Source: Treponema sp. | GTDB lineage: Bacteria > Spirochaetota > Spirochaetia > Treponematales > Breznakiellaceae | Direction: 5' to 3' | DNA: 7,620 nucleotides | Assembly: GCA_031284195.1 (NCBI GenBank) | Contig: JAITAI010000014.1 | Span: forward strand, 1-7,620 | Part shown: one piece after another, positions 1-6,246 of the stretch | How the letters are laid out: every line of letters starts with the position of its first letter | How positions within the stretch are numbered: position 1 is the first letter of the stretch | Position numbers and translations under genes: made by a program | Notes under the pieces: model-generated | Databases searched by the model: none | The model's input: the letters and a program-made list of their open reading frames with translations, nothing else | Told to the model about the DNA's origin: nothing

Positions 1-264
1 ACCCTCAGGGAACAGATCCCGGTGATTTCCCGGCCTGAAACCTATTGTTTTCCCCGGGACTGGTTTTACGACACCGTCTACCACCTCAACAAGGAAGGCC
101 GGCAGCAGCGTACCGAAGCATTACTCCGGGATATGGAACAAGCAGGACTTTTCAGAAGTTCAATCTCTGCACAAAGTACGCTTAGATGGGGAGTCTCAGT
201 TTCTCCTTACCCCTTTTTCCAGTACCTTCCCGGGGACATTGGTTCTGTACTACTCGTAAATTGA
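1..264 (+). CDS. C-terminal fragment of an SGNH-hydrolase-like protein (5' end outside window)
   Basis: The reading frame is open from the first base and stops with TGA at 262-264, giving the last 87 residues of a longer protein. A GTG at 22 could in principle start an 80-residue protein, but no ribosome binding site precedes it and the frame continues upstream, so I read it as a truncated gene. Residues 22-42 (FYDTVYHLNKEG followed by RQQRTEALL) resemble the C-terminal block of SGNH/GDSL-type and DltD/AlgX-like proteins, where an Asp and a His (here D24 and H28) complete the active site. That assignment rests on one motif, and the catalytic Ser block lies outside the window. The gene is separated from the next one by a 119-nt gap with its own promoter, so it is probably not part of the polyol operon. 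No clear rho-independent terminator follows it. Confidence 0.6.
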   Translation, partial: TLREQIPVISRPETYCFPRDWFYDTVYHLNKEGRQQRTEALLRDMEQAGLFRSSISAQSTLRWGVSVSPYPFFQYLPGDIGSVLLVN

Positions 265-280
265 AGTATTAAAAAAAGTA

Positions 281-309
281 TTGACAAGTAAAAATTTCTC
301 TATGATAAT
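281..309 (+). promoter_or_regulatory. Sigma70-type promoter of the polyol operon
   Basis: A perfect -35 box TTGACA (281-286) is followed after 17 nt by GATAAT (304-309), five of six matches to TATAAT. TATGAT at 301-306 is an alternative -10 but would leave only a 14-nt spacer. Transcription would begin near 315-317, giving a leader of about 68 nt before the binding-protein start codon. The region is AT-rich and lies in the only sizeable gap upstream of the operon. The call comes from sequence alone. Confidence 0.7.
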
Positions 310-321
310 AAATCACAATTA

Positions 322-348
322 TGGTTCTAAAGATACGCATAAGAACCA
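322..348. promoter_or_regulatory. Inverted repeat just downstream of the promoter, candidate operator
   Basis: TGGTTCT (322-328) and AGAACCA (342-348) form a perfect 7-bp inverted repeat with a 13-nt spacer. It begins about 6 nt after the predicted transcription start. That position suits a repressor that blocks initiation or elongation, and the 20-nt centre-to-centre spacing of the arms suits a dimer binding two successive turns on one DNA face. The right arm overlaps a second, weaker repeat, ACCAA (345-349) with TTGGT (360-364), so in RNA the two pairings would exclude each other. No regulator gene is in the window, so the binding protein is unknown. Confidence 0.45.
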
Positions 349-383
349 AATTCACTTAATTGGTAAATTTGAGGAGGTAACGT

Positions 384-1751
384 ATGAAGAGAAGTAATGT
401 ATTTCTGGTAGTTCTAGGCTTGTTCCTAGTATCGGGCGGGTCTGTTTTTGCATCTGGCAGCGGTCAGAAGGGCGGAGGACCTATTACGATCAATATTGCC
501 TTAGCGAACAATCCTATATCCCAGGCATTATCCCGTATTGCTCAAACTGAATATAAGGCCGAAGGGGTTACGGTCAATATTTCCGTATTACCCGAAAACG
601 ATCTGCGGCAACGGCTCACTACCGAAGCTTCTACCGGTGGTACCACCTATGATATTTTCTATATCGGTCCCTATGAAGCCCAGACCTGGGCAAAAAACGG
701 TTGGCTTGAAAATCTTGAGCCCTATTTTGACAAACTAAGCCCTGAGGAGAAGCAATGGTATGACCGGGCGGATCTTATCAAAGGTATGGTAGATTCGGTC
801 TCTTTGAACGGAAAGGCGTACGGAGTTCCCTTCTACGGGGAAAGCTCTTTTCTTATGTACAACAAGGAACTCTTCGCGGCCAAAGGTCTCACCATGCCGG
901 AGGAACCCACATGGCAGCAGGTTTATGAATTTGCAAAGCAAATTCACGATCCTTCCCGAGGCATTGTGGGCTTTACCATGCGTGGCACCCCTGGTTGGGG
1001 TATGAGTGGGGCTCCGTTTGTTACCATGGTAAATGCCTTTGGGGGTAAATTTTTCGATATGCAGTGGAACGCGACGGTCAATACTCCTGAACAGCGGGCT
1101 GCCTGGGAGATGTACAAGAATATCCTTAAAGAAGCAGGTCAGCCGGATATTCTTTCTTACACCTACAATGAGTGCATTGCCCTCATGTCGTCGGGTAACT
1201 GTGGTATGTACTATGATGCTACTTCCATTGCTCCCCCTCTTGAGGCGAGTGATTCCAAGGTCAAGGGAAAACTCGGTTATGTGATGGCCCCCCATGATAA
1301 GCTCCAAAAAAACACCGCCTGGTTGTGGAACTGGACTATGGGTATCAACCCTAAAACCACCCAGGCAAAGAAGGAAGCGGCCTTTAAGTTTATGCTCTGG
1401 GCGACTTCAAAGGACTACATTGCGAGGACCGTTGCCTTGGATCCCACTGGTGCCAGTACTCCGCCTGCGTCCCGGTCCTCTACCTATAAGCTGCCGGCCT
1501 ATGCGTCGGTCCCGTATGGTCCCATGACCCTTAAAACCCTAGAAGGGATGGACTTTACCAAGCCTTGTCTCGATCCAGTACCCTATGTAGGGCTCCAATA
1601 CATCGCTATTCCTGAATTTGCCGATGCAGGGGATATTATGACCCGGAACTTGGCGGACTATGTGGTGGATAATATTACCCTGGATGAGGCGCTGAGGAGG
1701 ACCCAGCAGGTCTTTGAAAGTGTGGCCCGGGACGGAAGTTACAAGAAGTAA
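384..1751 (+). CDS. Periplasmic polyol-binding protein of an ABC transporter (SmoE/MtlE-like, SBP family 1)
   Basis: This 455-residue extracellular solute-binding protein would capture a sugar alcohol in the periplasm and deliver it to the two permeases encoded downstream. The ATG at 384 has an excellent ribosome binding site, AGGAGG at 372-377, 6 nt upstream. Residues 1-23 form a signal peptide: basic MKRS, a hydrophobic core, and VFA before SGSG. No lipobox Cys is present, so a soluble periplasmic protein is expected rather than a lipoprotein. The mature part has the usual family-1 pattern: TTYDIFYIGPYEAQTWAKNG (87-106), a PFYGESSFLMYNKELF segment (149-164), GTPGWG (201-206), NECIALMSSGNCGMYYDAT (262-280) and a WLWNW stretch (313-317) followed by a helix ending in WATSKDY (339-345). 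The PFYGESSFLMYNK and ATSK blocks are those I associate with sorbitol/mannitol-binding SmoE-type proteins. The exact ligand cannot be read from sequence. It is separated from the permeases by 151 nt with two hairpins. Confidence 0.88.
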   Translation: MKRSNVFLVVLGLFLVSGGSVFASGSGQKGGGPITINIALANNPISQALSRIAQTEYKAEGVTVNISVLPENDLRQRLTTEASTGGTTYDIFYIGPYEAQTWAKNGWLENLEPYFDKLSPEEKQWYDRADLIKGMVDSVSLNGKAYGVPFYGESSFLMYNKELFAAKGLTMPEEPTWQQVYEFAKQIHDPSRGIVGFTMRGTPGWGMSGAPFVTMVNAFGGKFFDMQWNATVNTPEQRAAWEMYKNILKEAGQPDILSYTYNECIALMSSGNCGMYYDATSIAPPLEASDSKVKGKLGYVMAPHDKLQKNTAWLWNWTMGINPKTTQAKKEAAFKFMLWATSKDYIARTVALDPTGASTPPASRSSTYKLPAYASVPYGPMTLKTLEGMDFTKPCLDPVPYVGLQYIAIPEFADAGDIMTRNLADYVVDNITLDEALRRTQQVFESVARDGSYKK

Positions 1752-1771
1752 AACATTTTTGTACCTAATTG

Positions 1772-1798
1772 ATAGTAGAACCGCCACGGTTCTACTAT
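1772..1798 (+). promoter_or_regulatory. Intercistronic hairpin 1, after the binding-protein gene
   Basis: ATAGTAGAACC (1772-1782) pairs perfectly with GGTTCTACTAT (1788-1798); a further G-C pair at 1783/1787 gives a 12-bp stem with a CCA loop. It begins 20 nt after the binding-protein stop codon. It is followed by A-rich rather than T-rich sequence, so it does not look like a classical rho-independent terminator. The usual role of such hairpins between binding-protein and permease genes is to protect the upstream mRNA from 3' exonucleases, allowing more binding protein than permease. That role is inference here. Confidence 0.65.
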
Positions 1799-1812
1799 AA
1801 AAATGAGTTTTC

Positions 1813-1850
1813 AGAGGCTTTTTCAAATGTCAGATTTTGAAAAAGCCTCT
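1813..1850. repeat. Intercistronic hairpin 2: 15-bp perfect inverted repeat, probable dispersed repeat element
   Basis: AGAGGCTTTTTCAAA (1813-1827) and TTTGAAAAAGCCTCT (1836-1850) are perfect 15-bp inverted arms around an 8-nt loop, TGTCAGAT. The stem is followed only by TTTATCC, a poor U-tract, so termination would be partial at best. The right arm with flanking AT recurs exactly over 16 nt at 7440-7455, and the loop octamer (as TGTCARAT) recurs three times in 7052-7208. This suggests a repeat family that has landed between genes rather than a structure unique to this operon. It lies upstream of the chosen start of permease 1 and could also damp permease expression. Confidence 0.65.
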
Positions 1851-1902
1851 TTATCCATTGATGATTCGCCCTGGAGTCTGGGGGCGGATAAAGGGCGGTA
1901 GC

Positions 1903-2790
1903 ATGAAAAGAAAAACCGATTACCCTTACCTGATACCTGCGGTAGTGGTGGTTGCGGTTATGACCCAGGTTCCGTTTTTAATGACCCTGATTTTTTCTAC
2001 TATACGCTGGAATTTGTCTAGACCGGACATTCCCCGGGTCTTCAGCGGTTTTGAAAATTATCTTTACTTCCTTAAAATCGAATCTTTGTCGGATATTCCT
2101 CCCTTTTATGGTATCTTCGGGCAAACGGTTTTGATTACGGGAATGACCTTGTTGCTTTGTTCTATTTTAGGTTTTCTTATTTCTCTTTTATTGGATCATC
2201 CGATTCCTGGGATCAATATCGCCCGGACCCTTATTCTAGGTCCCTTTTTTGTGATGTCCACTGCTAGCGGTGTCATTTGGAAGACCACGGTTTTCAATAC
2301 CACCTTTGGCTGGTACGGGGTGATCGCCAAGGCACTGGGATTCACCCCGGTTGATCTGGTTAGTTATCATCCCTTAGGGGTTATCATAGGTCTCTTTGTA
2401 TGGCAGTGGCTCCCTTTTTTTGTTCTTATTATACTAGCAGGTCTTCAGGGTCTGGATCAGGAGGTGATGGACAGTATGCGTATGGATGGGGTGAATTGGA
2501 TAGAGGGAATATTTCGGATTAAACTCCCTCTTATAATGAATCACTTGCGAGTAGCGATCATGTTGGGCCTCGTGTTTGTTATCAAGGAATTCGGTCTTAT
2601 CTTGACCACCACTGCCGGAGGCCCAGGAACCAGATCCTATACCCTTCCCTATTACGTGTATATGCAGATCTTCAGTGCAAATCATGTGGGGAGAGCAGGG
2701 GCTTTGGCGGCGATGACCGTCATTCTAACCTTGATTCTGGTTAATCTCATCTACCGTTCAATTGAACGGCGGAATGCAAAGTACACCTAG
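1903..2790 (+). CDS. ABC transporter permease, MalF/UgpA-type (polyol uptake, first membrane subunit)
   Basis: This 295-residue integral membrane protein would form half of the inner-membrane channel for the polyol. I start it at ATG 1903, giving MKRKTDYPYLIPAV, a basic N-terminus directly before the first membrane helix as usual in this family. A weak Shine-Dalgarno-like AAGGGCGG (1891-1898) precedes it. Longer in-frame starts at 1837 (TTG) and 1861 (ATG) exist, but the first lies inside the right arm of a stable hairpin and neither has a ribosome binding site. Hydrophobic segments lie near residues 9-32, 72-98, 108-124, 158-181, 214-236 and 265-285, consistent with six helices. The cytoplasmic EAA loop that contacts the ATPase is at 187-209 (EVMDSMRMDGVNWIEG, then IFRIKLP), with the conserved DG and LP. 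It ends 13 nt before permease 2. The start has less support than the frame. Confidence 0.88.
   Translation: MKRKTDYPYLIPAVVVVAVMTQVPFLMTLIFSTIRWNLSRPDIPRVFSGFENYLYFLKIESLSDIPPFYGIFGQTVLITGMTLLLCSILGFLISLLLDHPIPGINIARTLILGPFFVMSTASGVIWKTTVFNTTFGWYGVIAKALGFTPVDLVSYHPLGVIIGLFVWQWLPFFVLIILAGLQGLDQEVMDSMRMDGVNWIEGIFRIKLPLIMNHLRVAIMLGLVFVIKEFGLILTTTAGGPGTRSYTLPYYVYMQIFSANHVGRAGALAAMTVILTLILVNLIYRSIERRNAKYT
2754..2769. repeat. Perfect 16-bp palindrome inside the end of permease 1
   Basis: CCGTTCAATTGAACGG reads identically on both strands. It encodes part of the YRSIERR tail of permease 1 and lies 22 nt upstream of the AGGAGG of permease 2. With no spacer it would suit binding of a dimeric protein to DNA better than an RNA hairpin, whose innermost bases could not pair. 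By a rough estimate a perfect 16-bp palindrome arises by chance about once in nine windows of this size, so it may mean nothing. Confidence 0.4.
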
Positions 2791-2803
2791 AGGAGGCCGG
2801 ATT

Positions 2804-3667
2804 ATGAGTAGTACCCTTGCACAAGTCCAACGGCACATGAAAGCCCGTAGGGTTATTAAAAAATTACTGTTAGCCTTGGTGATATACGCGGTTGCCATCA
2901 TCTACTTTTCTCCCATCCTATATATGTTTCTCTCTGGATTTAAAACAGAACAGCAGGCTGTTTCACCAAGTATCTTTTTTAAACCGACCCTGGAAACCTA
3001 TAAAAAGATACTGCAAGATCCTACTATATATCAGTATTTAGGAAATTCTCTGTTTCAAGTTTTCTTTGGTACCCTTATTAGTCTCGCGTTCGGGATACCG
3101 GCGGCTTTTGCCTTGGTATTCGGGCACTTCAAAAAGCGGGAATCCGCTGGTAAGACGTATTTATGGTTTATTACCACCATTCTCCTCCCTCCTGTGGCGG
3201 TTCTGATTCCCCTTTTCACCTGGTATCAACAGTTCCGTTTGATCAATACTCCCTACGGACTTTTAGCCGCCTATGTGGGATTCCATGTCCCTATCGTAGT
3301 GTGGATGGTCCATTCCTTTTTTTCGGATCTGCCCAAGGAGATATTTGAAGCTGCTGAAATTGACGGGTGTACCAAATTCCAGCGTATGACCCGGATCGCC
3401 ATACCTCTGGCGCGGACCGGGATCATCTCTGCTGCCCTCCTAGTGGCTGTTTTTATCTGGGATGAATTCTTCCTAGGCTTTAACCTCACGGGGAATCCTA
3501 CTGCGACCTTACCCGTATACATGGCCCGATTCAGGGAACAGCAGGGTCAGTTTGTGGCTCAGCTTTCGGCATCGTCAACGATCTCGGTGCTTCCTGCCAT
3601 CATCCTCGGTTGGATGACCCAAAAAGCTCTGGTTAAAGGGCTTGTTTCAGGCGCGGTAAAGGGATGA
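2804..3667 (+). CDS. ABC transporter permease, MalG/UgpE-type (polyol uptake, second membrane subunit)
   Basis: This 287-residue protein would pair with the preceding permease to form the import channel. ATG 2804 is chosen because AGGAGG (2791-2796) lies 7 nt upstream. The in-frame TTG at 2762 would overlap permease 1 and lacks such a site. After a basic N-terminal tail (HMKARRVIKK, residues 11-20), hydrophobic segments lie near 21-44, 82-107, 119-140, 152-170, 207-227 and 258-275. The MalG-type segment SPILYMFLSGFKT (36-48) is followed by the periplasmic loop ending PTLETYKKIL (61-70). The EAA loop is at 178-201 (KEIFEAAEIDGCTKFQ, then RMTRIAIP), with the canonical EAA, DG and IP positions. 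No ATP-binding subunit follows it; the next gene, a kinase, overlaps it by 4 nt (ATGA), which implies translational coupling. Confidence 0.9.
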   Translation: MSSTLAQVQRHMKARRVIKKLLLALVIYAVAIIYFSPILYMFLSGFKTEQQAVSPSIFFKPTLETYKKILQDPTIYQYLGNSLFQVFFGTLISLAFGIPAAFALVFGHFKKRESAGKTYLWFITTILLPPVAVLIPLFTWYQQFRLINTPYGLLAAYVGFHVPIVVWMVHSFFSDLPKEIFEAAEIDGCTKFQRMTRIAIPLARTGIISAALLVAVFIWDEFFLGFNLTGNPTATLPVYMARFREQQGQFVAQLSASSTISVLPAIILGWMTQKALVKGLVSGAVKG

Positions 3668-5187
3668 ATCAGGGAATTCTTGTCTATGATATAGGAACCA
3701 CCAGCGTAAAGTCTGCGGTATTTGATCTATCTGGCGTTTTGATAGGTTCTGTGTCAGTGCCCTATGAGACCCACTATCCTCGACCCGGATGGGCAGAGCA
3801 GGATCCGGAACAGTTCTGGTTTGCAGCGATCCAAGGCACCCGGAAACTCCTTGTTTTTCCAGAAATATCCTCTAGGGAGATAGCTGCGGTGGGACTTACA
3901 GGGCACATGAACGGCTGTCTTCCTGTAGACATTGATGGTCGTCCCAGCTATCCTGAGTTGATCCATGCGGATTCCAGAAGCGGTGTACAAAGCGCTCGGA
4001 TCCGCAGTCTTCTGGGGGAAGATTACCTCTATCAAGAAACGGCGAACCCTACTGATGAGCATCTCTCTTTGCCCAAGATACTCTGGCTCAGAGACGAGCA
4101 AGAGTGTGCTTTTGAAAGGACCGCCTGGTTTCTCAATGCCAAGGACTATCTCCGTTTTAAATTAACCGGGGTTCTGGGATACACCGATTTTTCTGATGCT
4201 TCCCTTACCGGGGCCTTTAACCTTAAAAAACGGGATTGGTCCTGGGATATCATTGACGCACTGGATCTGCCCCGGGAGCGGTTTCCTACCGTGAGAAACA
4301 GTATTGAAAAGGGCGGGGTTCTCTCCAAAGAAGCAGCGACGGTTCTGGGTTTAACCCAGGGGATCCCCGTTTCCCTGGGTGGTGGAGATGCCTCTTGTGC
4401 GACCCGAGGCAGTGGTATTTCCGGTAGCAGGCAGGCTTATGTCTCTCTAGGATCCAGTGCTTGGGTTTCCCGTCTATCCCCTGCACCGGTTTTGGATCCT
4501 AAGCGACGGATTCAGAATTTTTTCGATCTTGATGGCCGTTCTTGTAATGTCTGCGGAACCTTACAAAGCGCTGGAATTGCCCTTGATTGGGCCATCCGTC
4601 TCCTGGGGGGTGATAAAATGGAGGATCCCCTAGACTACAGGCGGCTCGAAAAGGACCTAGAAGCTGTTCCTCCTGGTTCAGATGGAGTGATCTTCCTTCC
4701 CTATCTGATGGGAGAGCGGACCCCCCATTGGGACGCTTCTGCCCGGGGGATGTTTATTGGCCTCTCCCTCTCCTCTAATCCCAAAACGCTGCTCCGTTCG
4801 GTATATGAGGGAATTGCCTTTGGGCTTAAGGAGATAATAGATATCTACGGGGCTCTGTCTATGCCTATTGATTCTCTTATTCTTTTAGGAGGCGGAATCC
4901 GCAGTGATTTTTGGTGGCGGATTATCGGTGATACTATTGGTAAGCCTGTGATCATTCATCCTTTTCCAACACAGGCCATCTCTCTGGGCGCGGCAATGGC
5001 AGCGGGAGTTGCTGCGGGGATATGGTCAAGTTTGGAGGAAGTACCGGGAACCGGAGTGTTATCGGGAGAGCGATTCACTGCGGATCCCGAAAAAAACAAG
5101 GTTTATGCACGGTACTACACCCTGTATCAGGGAATTTACCGTCAGGTTAAACCGATCTGTGACGGATTAGCGGAAATTAGAAAATAA
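3664..5187 (+). CDS. FGGY-family carbohydrate kinase, xylulokinase-like
   Basis: This 507-residue cytoplasmic kinase would phosphorylate a ketose made by the dehydrogenases, feeding the pentose phosphate pathway. Length and domain order match XylB-type FGGY kinases. The N-terminal phosphate loop is DIGTTSVKSAVFD (9-21), and GLTGHMNG (77-84) lies at the sugar site. LSLPKILWLRDEQ (134-146) fits FGGY signature 1, and GGGD (239-242) supplies the catalytic-base Asp, D242. LPYLMGERTPHWD (345-357) and GMFIGLS (362-368) are the C-terminal signature, and LLGGGIRSDFWW (407-418) is the adenosine region. Compared with the E. coli XylB sequence as I remember it, the sugar-site QMHG is HMNG here and GGGDN is GGGDA, so the substrate may not be D-xylulose. 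The start overlaps the permease stop by 4 nt with only a weak AAAGGG ribosome site, indicating coupled translation. FGGY kinase is secure; xylulokinase is the nearest name, not a proven activity. Confidence 0.87.
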   Translation: MNQGILVYDIGTTSVKSAVFDLSGVLIGSVSVPYETHYPRPGWAEQDPEQFWFAAIQGTRKLLVFPEISSREIAAVGLTGHMNGCLPVDIDGRPSYPELIHADSRSGVQSARIRSLLGEDYLYQETANPTDEHLSLPKILWLRDEQECAFERTAWFLNAKDYLRFKLTGVLGYTDFSDASLTGAFNLKKRDWSWDIIDALDLPRERFPTVRNSIEKGGVLSKEAATVLGLTQGIPVSLGGGDASCATRGSGISGSRQAYVSLGSSAWVSRLSPAPVLDPKRRIQNFFDLDGRSCNVCGTLQSAGIALDWAIRLLGGDKMEDPLDYRRLEKDLEAVPPGSDGVIFLPYLMGERTPHWDASARGMFIGLSLSSNPKTLLRSVYEGIAFGLKEIIDIYGALSMPIDSLILLGGGIRSDFWWRIIGDTIGKPVIIHPFPTQAISLGAAMAAGVAAGIWSSLEEVPGTGVLSGERFTADPEKNKVYARYYTLYQGIYRQVKPICDGLAEIRK

Positions 5188-5202
5188 ACAGGAGATAAAC
5201 CT

Positions 5203-6210
5203 ATGGATATGAAAGCCCTGGTCATTGAAAAACCGGGAACTGCCATGGTTAAGACCGTGCCGGTTCAGCAGGTAGGCGATTATGATGTGAGGATACAGGT
5301 TAAAGCCTCAGGGATATGTGGTACGGATGTGCATATTTACCGGGGAGAGTACTTGGGATCCTATCCAGTAATTCCAGGACATGAGTTTTCCGGGATTGTC
5401 GTGGAAGTAGGCGATAAGGTTACCCGGTTTAAGAAGGGGGATCATGTGGCGATTGAGCCGAATATCAGTTGCGATAACTGCCATGCCTGCCTCAATAACC
5501 GGCAGAATTTCTGTGAGCATTGGGAGGGTGTGGGGGTTACTCTGCCTGGGGGTATGGCTGAGTACGCGGTGGTTCCGGAGAAGGGGGTTTTTAATATCGG
5601 TTCCCTACCCTTTCTCTACGGTGCTTTTGTAGAGCCCCTTTCCTGTGTCCTTCATGGGATTCAGCGTACAAGGTTACAACTGGCCGACCGAGTGGCAATT
5701 TTGGGGGCAGGACCTATCGGGATTCTCTTCTCCCAAGTCATTCAACTTCAAGGTTCGAGTGACCTTACCCAGGTCGATAAGAATCAAAGCCGACTGGAAT
5801 TGGCCAAAATTTCTGGCGCTCGAAGGATATATTCTTCTCTAGAGGACCTGGAAATCGAGACCTATGATGTAGTGCTAGAAGCAGCGGGCTCTGCTTTCCT
5901 TATGGAACAAAGTTTACGGTATGTCCGAAAAGGAGGGACTCTACTCTGGTTCGGCGTACCTAAACGGGATGCGGTGGTGAATCTTCCTGCCTTTACCATT
6001 TTTGAGAAGGGATTGACCATCCTCTCTTCCTATACATCTGTACGGAATTCAATTCAGGCGGTACGTCTCCTTGAGTCGGGCAGGATAGATGTTTCAAAGC
6101 TGGTTTCTCACCAGCTTTCTCTGGAAGAATTTACCAAGGGAGTGGAGACCCTTGAACAGGGAACCGAGGGAGTCCTCAAGGTTGTAATACTACCGAATGG
6201 TGCCTTGTAA
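5203..6210 (+). CDS. Zinc-dependent medium-chain alcohol/polyol dehydrogenase (sorbitol/xylitol dehydrogenase type)
   Basis: This 335-residue dehydrogenase probably oxidises a secondary hydroxyl of a polyol to a ketose with NAD+. Start ATG 5203 has AGGAG (5190-5194) 8 nt upstream; the in-frame ATG at 5209 is too far from it. The GroES-like half carries the catalytic zinc ligands C39 (in GICGTD), H60 and E61 (in PGHEFSG) and E144 (in FVEPLSC). Structural zinc cysteines are C90, C93, C96 and C104 with the usual C-x2-C-x2-C-x7-C spacing. The Rossmann half has GAGPIG (168-173), and an acidic D192 at the end of the second strand favours NAD over NADP. His-Glu as second and third zinc-site residues is typical of sorbitol, xylitol, butanediol and threonine dehydrogenases. 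Its position 15 nt after the kinase and near a polyol-type transporter favours sorbitol, xylitol or arabitol. Galactitol-1-phosphate- or threonine-dehydrogenase-like activity is less likely given the context. Confidence 0.87.
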   Translation: MDMKALVIEKPGTAMVKTVPVQQVGDYDVRIQVKASGICGTDVHIYRGEYLGSYPVIPGHEFSGIVVEVGDKVTRFKKGDHVAIEPNISCDNCHACLNNRQNFCEHWEGVGVTLPGGMAEYAVVPEKGVFNIGSLPFLYGAFVEPLSCVLHGIQRTRLQLADRVAILGAGPIGILFSQVIQLQGSSDLTQVDKNQSRLELAKISGARRIYSSLEDLEIETYDVVLEAAGSAFLMEQSLRYVRKGGTLLWFGVPKRDAVVNLPAFTIFEKGLTILSSYTSVRNSIQAVRLLESGRIDVSKLVSHQLSLEEFTKGVETLEQGTEGVLKVVILPNGAL

Positions 6211-6246
6211 TCCGGGCATAAAACGAATTTTATATAAGGAGCTCTT

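Noticed and set aside
735..1307. 190-codon open frame on the - strand inside the binding-protein gene
   Set aside because: It lies entirely opposite a clear family-1 binding protein. Its composition is that of an antisense shadow and it has no recognisable motif.
1813..1855. Hairpin 2 as a strong rho-independent terminator
   Set aside because: The stem is not GC-rich at its base and is followed by TTTATCC rather than a T-run. The permeases downstream have no visible promoter and must be transcribed through it.
1837..1902. 22-residue N-terminal extension of permease 1 from TTG 1837 or ATG 1861
   Set aside because: The TTG lies in a hairpin arm, neither start has a ribosome binding site, and the family normally begins shortly before the first membrane helix, as it does from ATG 1903.
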